A DNA stretch of 6,597 nt from contig DDDD01000052.1 in the NCBI GenBank assembly GCA_002335945.1, forward strand, positions 1 to 6,597, written 5' to 3'. This stretch comes from Porticoccaceae bacterium UBA1989 (GTDB taxonomy: Bacteria; Pseudomonadota; Gammaproteobacteria; Pseudomonadales; Porticoccaceae). Both the position numbers and the translations under genes were made by a program. Positions 5,887-6,597 of this stretch are shown here, piece after piece; position 1 is the stretch's first letter, and each line of letters starts with the position of its first letter. The notes under the pieces are model-generated. The model saw nothing but the letters and a program-made list of their open reading frames with translations, searched no databases and was not told the origin of the DNA.

Positions 5887-6597
5887 ATGCACTCAATTTT
5901 TCATGTCAATTCAATGTCGTTTCGTTGCATCGCGGCGCTTAGCGTGCTGCTCGCACTTCTTGCAATCGTGGGCATAGTATATGTCATGGACGCGGGCGAA
6001 GGGCAAGCGCCCTCGCCCATGGCGAGCGATGCGGAGTCCACTGACTGGGCGTTGCTCGGCAATTCTCCCGACATGCAGCACCACTCCAGCCTGAGTCAGA
6101 TCAACACCGAGACTGTGTCGGATCTGGGCCTCGCCTGGGCGATTGATCTCCCTACCCGGGATGGGCTCGTTGGTAATCCTCTCATCAGGAATGGACGAAT
6201 CTTCCAGGGCGGATCGCAGAGCCAGGTCTTCGCGAACGATCTGAGGACGGGGAAGCTGCTCTGGACATACAAGCCTCTGGCCGACAGGCCTCCTGGCTCC
6301 TTTCTAGAAACCTGGTTGAGGAGTATTAATCGTGGGGTCGCGCTCTACGAAGATCTCGTCATCGTCGGAACATCTGACTGTCGGCTCGTCGCAATCGATC
6401 AAGCGACCGGGGTTGTGCGATGGGAGGCTGAAACCTGCGATGGTAAACAGAACTACATGATCAGCGGTGCGCCTCGCGTTGGGGGAGGCAAGGTCTTCAT
6501 TGGCAACTCCTGCGCTGATATGGGCCTCAATCGCGGTCATGTGGATGCCGTTGATGCGAATACCGGGAAACACCTGTGGCGCTTCTACACGGTTCCG
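5887..6597 (+). CDS. PQQ-dependent dehydrogenase-like beta-propeller protein, N-terminal part
   Basis: The first 237 codons of a quinoprotein alcohol-dehydrogenase-like protein; full members have about 550-700 residues, so most of it lies beyond the right edge. Such enzymes oxidise alcohols in the periplasm using pyrroloquinoline quinone and a metal ion. After a hydrophobic segment (about 14-34: signal peptide or membrane anchor) comes the family opening DWALLGNSPDMQHHSSLSQI (53-72) and LGLAW. Three propeller docking motifs of the form A-x-D-x-x-TG-x-x-x-W follow: ANDLRTGKLLW (116-126), AIDQATGVVRW (169-179) and AVDANTGKHLW (221-231). The start ATG has GGGAG (5876-5880) 6 bases before it. Departures from methanol-dehydrogenase-type enzymes: no vicinal Cys-Cys before NRGVA, and an Asp (211) where the Ca-binding Glu is usual. 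Codon use is richer in G+C than in the receptor gene. Family likely, activity uncertain. Confidence 0.88.
   Translation, partial: MHSIFHVNSMSFRCIAALSVLLALLAIVGIVYVMDAGEGQAPSPMASDAESTDWALLGNSPDMQHHSSLSQINTETVSDLGLAWAIDLPTRDGLVGNPLIRNGRIFQGGSQSQVFANDLRTGKLLWTYKPLADRPPGSFLETWLRSINRGVALYEDLVIVGTSDCRLVAIDQATGVVRWEAETCDGKQNYMISGAPRVGGGKVFIGNSCADMGLNRGHVDAVDANTGKHLWRFYTVP

Noticed and set aside
6304..6573. Minus-strand open frame of 89 codons
   Set aside because: It is antisense to the PQQ-type gene, which shows three propeller motifs in its own frame.
1..6597. CRISPR array, tRNA, rRNA, insertion sequence or att site
   Set aside because: No regularly spaced repeats, clover-leaf-like sequences, transposase frames or terminal inverted repeats were seen on either strand.

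Overview
The window looks like a piece of a catabolic or accessory locus from a Gram-negative proteobacterium. A full-length TonB-dependent outer-membrane receptor requires an outer membrane, and its moderate G+C and its sequence style (TonB box DEIVVTAEK, plug motif LYGRNATGGA) fit a marine-type gammaproteobacterium best. That assignment is inference; nothing here fixes the genus.

Layout. Positions 1-2281, minus strand: three genes read in the order FAD-dependent ferredoxin reductase (2281-1088), putidaredoxin/adrenodoxin-type [2Fe-2S] ferredoxin (1012-692, GTG start), and a short-chain dehydrogenase/reductase (543 to beyond the left edge, C-terminus missing). Positions 2282-2618: a divergent intergenic region with a candidate promoter and inverted repeats for the leftward operon. 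Positions 2619-2942, plus strand: a cupin (DUF861/Cupin_3-like) gene interrupted by an in-frame TGA, probably a pseudogene. Positions 2943-3196: an AT-rich regulatory region with a tandem 13-14-base box repeated at a 33-base pitch around a 10-base palindrome. Positions 3197-5497, plus strand: the TonB-dependent receptor (766 codons from a TTG start), closed by a strong intrinsic terminator at 5514-5550. Positions 5551-5886: an aborted small reading frame with a good ribosome binding site but a TAG at codon 3. Positions 5887-6597, plus strand: the N-terminal 237 codons of a PQQ-dependent-dehydrogenase-like beta-propeller protein, visibly richer in G+C than the rest and cut by the right edge.

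How it may work together. Reductase plus ferredoxin form an NAD(P)H-to-[2Fe-2S] electron chain that normally serves a cytochrome P450 or a Rieske oxygenase; no oxygenase is in the window. The SDR would oxidise or reduce an alcohol/ketone, the receptor would import a substrate or siderophore across the outer membrane, and the PQQ-type protein would act in the periplasm on an alcohol. Uptake and stepwise oxidation of a small hydrophobic compound is a reasonable inference, but the substrate cannot be read from the sequence. The two broken reading frames flanking the receptor suggest that the locus is partly decayed or recently rearranged (or that the assembly has errors there). I see no convincing new system; the most checkable oddities are the interrupted cupin, the tandem boxes before the receptor and the atypical PQQ-site residues.
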